Below the pieces are notes generated by a model, which saw nothing but the letters and a program-made list of their open reading frames with translations, had not been told where the DNA came from and did no database searches. DNA of 64,000 nucleotides from NCBI RefSeq assembly GCF_016863635.1, contig NZ_BOPG01000030.1:1-64000 (forward strand), written 5' to 3'. This stretch comes from Virgisporangium aurantiacum (GTDB taxonomy: Bacteria > Actinomycetota > Actinomycetes > Mycobacteriales > Micromonosporaceae). Shown piece by piece: positions 61,396 through 64,000 of the stretch. The position numbers and the translations under genes were made by a program. Positions within the stretch are counted from its first letter, which is position 1. Each line of letters starts with the position of its first letter.

Positions 61396-62262
61396 ATGAC
61401 CGCCACGCGCATCGACTTCGTCTCCTCGGCCCCGGCGCCGGGCACGTTCGACGTCCGGTGGATCCACGGATCCCTGTCGGCCAAGCACAACACCGATCCC
61501 GACATCCAGGTGCACGCCTACAACGAGCACACTTTCATCCTGCGCCAGAACATGGCGGTCAACTACGAGGCGCCGTTCCTGTTCCTGCTGTTCGGCAACG
61601 ACCGGGTCGTCCTGCTCGACACCGGCGCCACCACCTCGGCTGAGCACTTCCCGTTGCAGCGAACGGTCGAGGAGGTGATGCGGCGATGGCTGGCCGTCCA
61701 CCCGCGCGAGGGCTACCAACTTCTGGTGCTGCACACACACGCCCATGGCGACCACGTCGCCGGCGACGCCCAGTTCGCAGGCAAGGACGACACCGTCGTC
61801 GTGGGCGCTGACCGCGCCACCGCGTGGGCGCATCTCGGTCTCGCTGAGCCGGGCCAGACGAGTCGCGTCGACCTCGGCGGACGCGTCCTGGATTGCCTGG
61901 CCACGCCCGGCCACCATGACTCGGCCGTTACCTTCTACGACCGGTACACCGGGCTGCTGCTGACCGGGGACACCGTCTATCCGGGGCGGCTCTACGTCGA
62001 CGACTGGCCGGCCTTCCGGCTCACCATCGACACCCTGGTCCGGTTCGCCGAGTCGCGGCCGGTGACCCACATCCTCGGCTGCCACATCGAGATGACCAAC
62101 GAACCGGGAACGGACTACCCGATTCGTACCACCTTCCAGCCCCATGAACCGCCACTGCAAATGACAACACAACAGTTACGTGACATCCGCGCGGCCATCG
62201 ACGAGGTGGGCGACCAACCCGGCCGGCACGTCTTCGCCGACTTCATCATCCACCGCAGGTAG
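61396..62262 (+). CDS. MBL-fold metallo-hydrolase
   Basis: 288 residues with the metallo-beta-lactamase motif HTHAHGDHVAGDAQF (H-x-H-x-D-H), then CLATPGHHDSAVTFYD, LLTGDTVYPGRLY and a late His in LGCHIEMTNEPG. This layout fits hydrolases of the glyoxalase II/persulfide-dioxygenase/quinolone-type group; the substrate is not indicated. Cytoplasmic. Confidence 0.9.
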   Translation: MTATRIDFVSSAPAPGTFDVRWIHGSLSAKHNTDPDIQVHAYNEHTFILRQNMAVNYEAPFLFLLFGNDRVVLLDTGATTSAEHFPLQRTVEEVMRRWLAVHPREGYQLLVLHTHAHGDHVAGDAQFAGKDDTVVVGADRATAWAHLGLAEPGQTSRVDLGGRVLDCLATPGHHDSAVTFYDRYTGLLLTGDTVYPGRLYVDDWPAFRLTIDTLVRFAESRPVTHILGCHIEMTNEPGTDYPIRTTFQPHEPPLQMTTQQLRDIRAAIDEVGDQPGRHVFADFIIHRR

Positions 62263-62275
62263 CAGTCACCGAGAC

Positions 62276-62926
62276 TCACCGGTCGTGTCCGGCCCCCGGA
62301 GAGGTCGGCCGGACACGTCGGCGATGGACCACGCTATGACGCGCCCGGTCCAGAATCTCACTCAGTCGCTTGCCCGGCCGGGTGTCCAGCCGTTCTTGAA
62401 CTGGTTCGCGACCGGCGTTCGGCTCCTCCGGGACCGTGCGATCCCCAACGTCGGCGGGATTTCGGAACGTCAACTGGCCGAGCATCTGCCCGGCCCGGTC
62501 GGCGTGCTCGGCGGTCACGGTGACGGCGTACCGCTCCGCCACCAGGTGGCTCGACGACGTGAAGTCGCGCTGGCCACCGGTCATGGCGTGCGCGATCGCA
62601 CCGAACACGGCACCCCAGACGGCACCGATCAGTAGGCCGGTCAGGATGACCAGGAGCCAGCCGCGCGTGGTGAACAGCGCGAACAGCAGGCCGATGAACA
62701 GGCCGAACCAGGCGCCGCTGGCCGCGCCGGCGAGCGCCGCCCGCGCTATGGTCATCCGGCCCAGCACCCGCTCGACCAGCCGCAGATCGGTGCCGACGAT
62801 CGCGGTCTGCTCGACCGGGAACCCGTTGTCGGACAGGTAGTCGACGGCTCGCTGGGCCGAGGCGTAGTCGAGGTAGACGGCGACGGTCACCGCGGGGGTC
62901 CGGGCGCCCGACTGGGGAACGGTCAT
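62276..62926 (-). CDS. General stress protein-like membrane protein
   Basis: 216 residues. The N-terminal VTVAVYLDYASAQRAVDYLS and TAIVGTDLRLVERVLGR match the small alpha/beta domain of GSP17M-type stress proteins. Two membrane helices follow (ALAGAASGAWFGLFIGLLFA and LVILTGLLIGAVWGAVFGAI), then an Arg/Pro-rich tail. GGAGGCAGCA precedes the ATG at 62926. Role in envelope stress is only inferred from the family. Confidence 0.8.
   Translation of the reverse strand: MTVPQSGARTPAVTVAVYLDYASAQRAVDYLSDNGFPVEQTAIVGTDLRLVERVLGRMTIARAALAGAASGAWFGLFIGLLFALFTTRGWLLVILTGLLIGAVWGAVFGAIAHAMTGGQRDFTSSSHLVAERYAVTVTAEHADRAGQMLGQLTFRNPADVGDRTVPEEPNAGREPVQERLDTRPGKRLSEILDRARHSVVHRRRVRPTSPGAGHDR
62284..62317. 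terminator. Hairpin at the MBL/GSP convergent junction
   Basis: CGTGTCCGGCC and GGCCGGACACG form a perfect 11-bp stem with a 12-nt loop, inside the last codons of the stress-protein gene and 22 bp past the MBL stop. It could terminate transcription of the MBL gene. Confidence 0.45.
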
Positions 62927-63166
62927 TGCTGCCTCCTTCGTCCAGCCGGTTGATTCCCACTCGTGGCGCCGACCTAACGCGGCAGTCGCTTGGCGGAGAC
63001 TCCGGTTGCTCGGCGGCCGGCCGCTATGCCGCAAGCAATGCGGCCCCGCTGATCTGCCGATCGGGTCGGTGAGTCATGACCTGGCACCGTCCTGGACTTC
63101 CTGGAGACGGTCTCCGGGTGGCGCTCACCCGCCGGCCTGCGTGTCGAACCCGATTAACATGCGAAG

Positions 63167-63556
63167 ATGCTGAACAACGCGCGGATCGAGGCCCGTATCC
63201 CCACTCAGGATCTTGTCCGAGCCCGGCGCTGGTATGCCGAGAAGCTTGGCCTGGAACCGGTCGAGGAACGCGACGGCGGCCTGCGGTACGAGGGCGCAAC
63301 AGGTGTCTTCTGCCTGTTCGCCTCCGGCGGCCGGTCGGACGGTTCGTTCACGCAGATGGGCTTCTACGTCGACGACATCGACGCGGCCGTCGCCGGGCTA
63401 CGCGTCCGCGGGGTGGTCTTCGAGCAGTACGACGGCGCCGTCGACGGGATCATGGACATCGAGGGCAACTACCCGAGCAAGGGCCGCGGCGAACGGGCCG
63501 CCTGGTTCCGCGACAGCGAGGGCAACCTGCTCGGCATCGCCGAGATAGTGCGCTGA
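63167..63556 (+). CDS. VOC-family protein (glyoxalase-like)
   Basis: 129 residues. The paired beta-alpha-beta-beta-beta modules are visible: ARIPTQDLVRARRWYAEKLG, YEGATGVFCLFASGGRSDGS, then the second module GFYVDDIDAAVAGLRVRGVV and the end AAWFRDSEGNLLGIAEIVR with the typical D-x-E/D-G-N. Metal-dependent chemistry or resistance by binding are both possible in the superfamily. Confidence 0.88.
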   Translation: MLNNARIEARIPTQDLVRARRWYAEKLGLEPVEERDGGLRYEGATGVFCLFASGGRSDGSFTQMGFYVDDIDAAVAGLRVRGVVFEQYDGAVDGIMDIEGNYPSKGRGERAAWFRDSEGNLLGIAEIVR

Positions 63557-63729
63557 CCACCAACCGCGAAACCGCATCGACAACGCTCCGACACCCGCGG
63601 ATGCCGCTGTCCGGGACGCCGCTGCGGTCGTACAGTCAATCTCGATCCTCACCGCCGGAAGGAGATAGCCATGCCGGGTTACCTGACGGGTTCGATGGCC
63701 CGTCCATTCCCGATCTCCTGGAGGATCAA

Positions 63730-64000
63730 ATGGTTTCGTCCATCCGATGGATCTCTGTCGACTGTGCTGATCCCTTCCCGTTGTCGCGTTTCTACGGCGA
63801 CGTAACCGGCTGGCCGACCGATGCCGACGACCGGCCCGGTCATGACGAGTGCGCCGTGCTGCCGCCCGCGCCTGGGCATCCCGGGCTGTTGTTCACCCGG
63901 GTACCGGAACCGAAGGGCGCGAAGAATCGGCTCCACCTCGACCTGCAGCCCCTCGACCGCACCCGGGACGAGGAAGTCGAGCGGGTCATCGCCCTCGGTG
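63730..64000 (+). CDS. VOC-family protein, cut by the right edge
   Basis: The first 90 residues only: IRWISVDCADPFPLSRFYGD then VTGWPTDADDRPGHDECAV and LFTRVPEPKGAKNRLHLDLQ are typical of the actinobacterial VOC proteins that start with S-x-x-x-D-C. GGAGGATCAA precedes ATG 63730. A separate 44-codon ORF with a strong ribosome site (AAGGAGATAGCC, ATG 63671) overlaps this start in another frame and ends at 63805; it could be a leader ORF or chance. Confidence 0.82.
   Translation, partial: MVSSIRWISVDCADPFPLSRFYGDVTGWPTDADDRPGHDECAVLPPAPGHPGLLFTRVPEPKGAKNRLHLDLQPLDRTRDEEVERVIALG

Overview
The window is chromosomal DNA from a high-GC Gram-positive actinobacterium. Strong G/C third-position bias, many GTG starts, GGAGG-type ribosome sites, PASTA, SIMPL, DUF4190, DUF6289 and ricin-type secreted proteins, a three-subunit succinate dehydrogenase and a sugar transporter without its own ATPase all fit Streptomyces/Micromonosporaceae relatives. 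Micromonosporaceae is my best guess, but no marker here fixes the genus. I see no rRNA, tRNA, CRISPR array or intact transposase.

Layout. 0-6 kb: the 3' end of a PASTA-repeat protein (probably a PknB-type kinase), a beta-propeller-like gene with a probable frameshift near its end, a divergent XRE regulator/SDR pair, and an ABC-2 ATPase/permease operon led by a YtrA-type GntR regulator with a 13-bp inverted repeat at its start. 6-19 kb: a decayed F420/flavin-dependent oxidoreductase, small secreted proteins, an APH-like kinase, RidA, an aldo/keto reductase, a truncated secreted protein, a triple 21-bp repeat, two tandem paralogous membrane proteins, ricin-type lectins (one intact, one broken), an FGE-like protein and a SIMPL protein. 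19-24 kb: a LysR regulator divergent from sdhC-sdhA-sdhB. 24-33 kb: an MFS pump with palindromic operators but no adjacent regulator, a Tat-exported M20 amidohydrolase, an alpha/beta hydrolase, GH114, an NmrA/TetR pair, an ADP-ribosylglycohydrolase and a GNAT protein. 33-39.4 kb: an alpha-glucoside operon (binding lipoprotein, two permeases, GH13 glucosidase) with a LacI regulator. 39.5-43.7 kb: TetR/SRPBCC and quinone oxidoreductase/MarR divergent pairs with clear operators, GrpB and an S51 peptidase. 43.7-48 kb: accessory DNA with an integrase remnant and small unknown genes. 48-64 kb: a repeat protein divergent from an EEP nuclease/metallophosphoesterase operon, an ECF sigma factor with its partner, a second GH13 enzyme, a CYTH-like protein, a 54-residue gene missed by length cut-offs, a large NTPase-TPR protein behind nested tiny ORFs, a 2H phosphoesterase, a secreted beta-helix protein, an MBL hydrolase, a stress-type membrane protein and two VOC proteins.

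How the parts work together. Most of the window is small regulator/target modules whose operators can be read in the divergent gaps (YtrA, LysR, TetR twice, MarR, LacI). Carbon use is represented by alpha-glucoside import and hydrolysis, GH114, a second GH13 enzyme and succinate oxidation. Decay is frequent: at least three pseudogenes plus probable frameshifts. The most interesting less-explained parts are the nuclease/phosphoesterase operon near 49-51 kb and the NTPase-TPR gene at 55.9-58.8 kb, with its upstream micro-ORF chain and a fresh 72-bp internal duplication.
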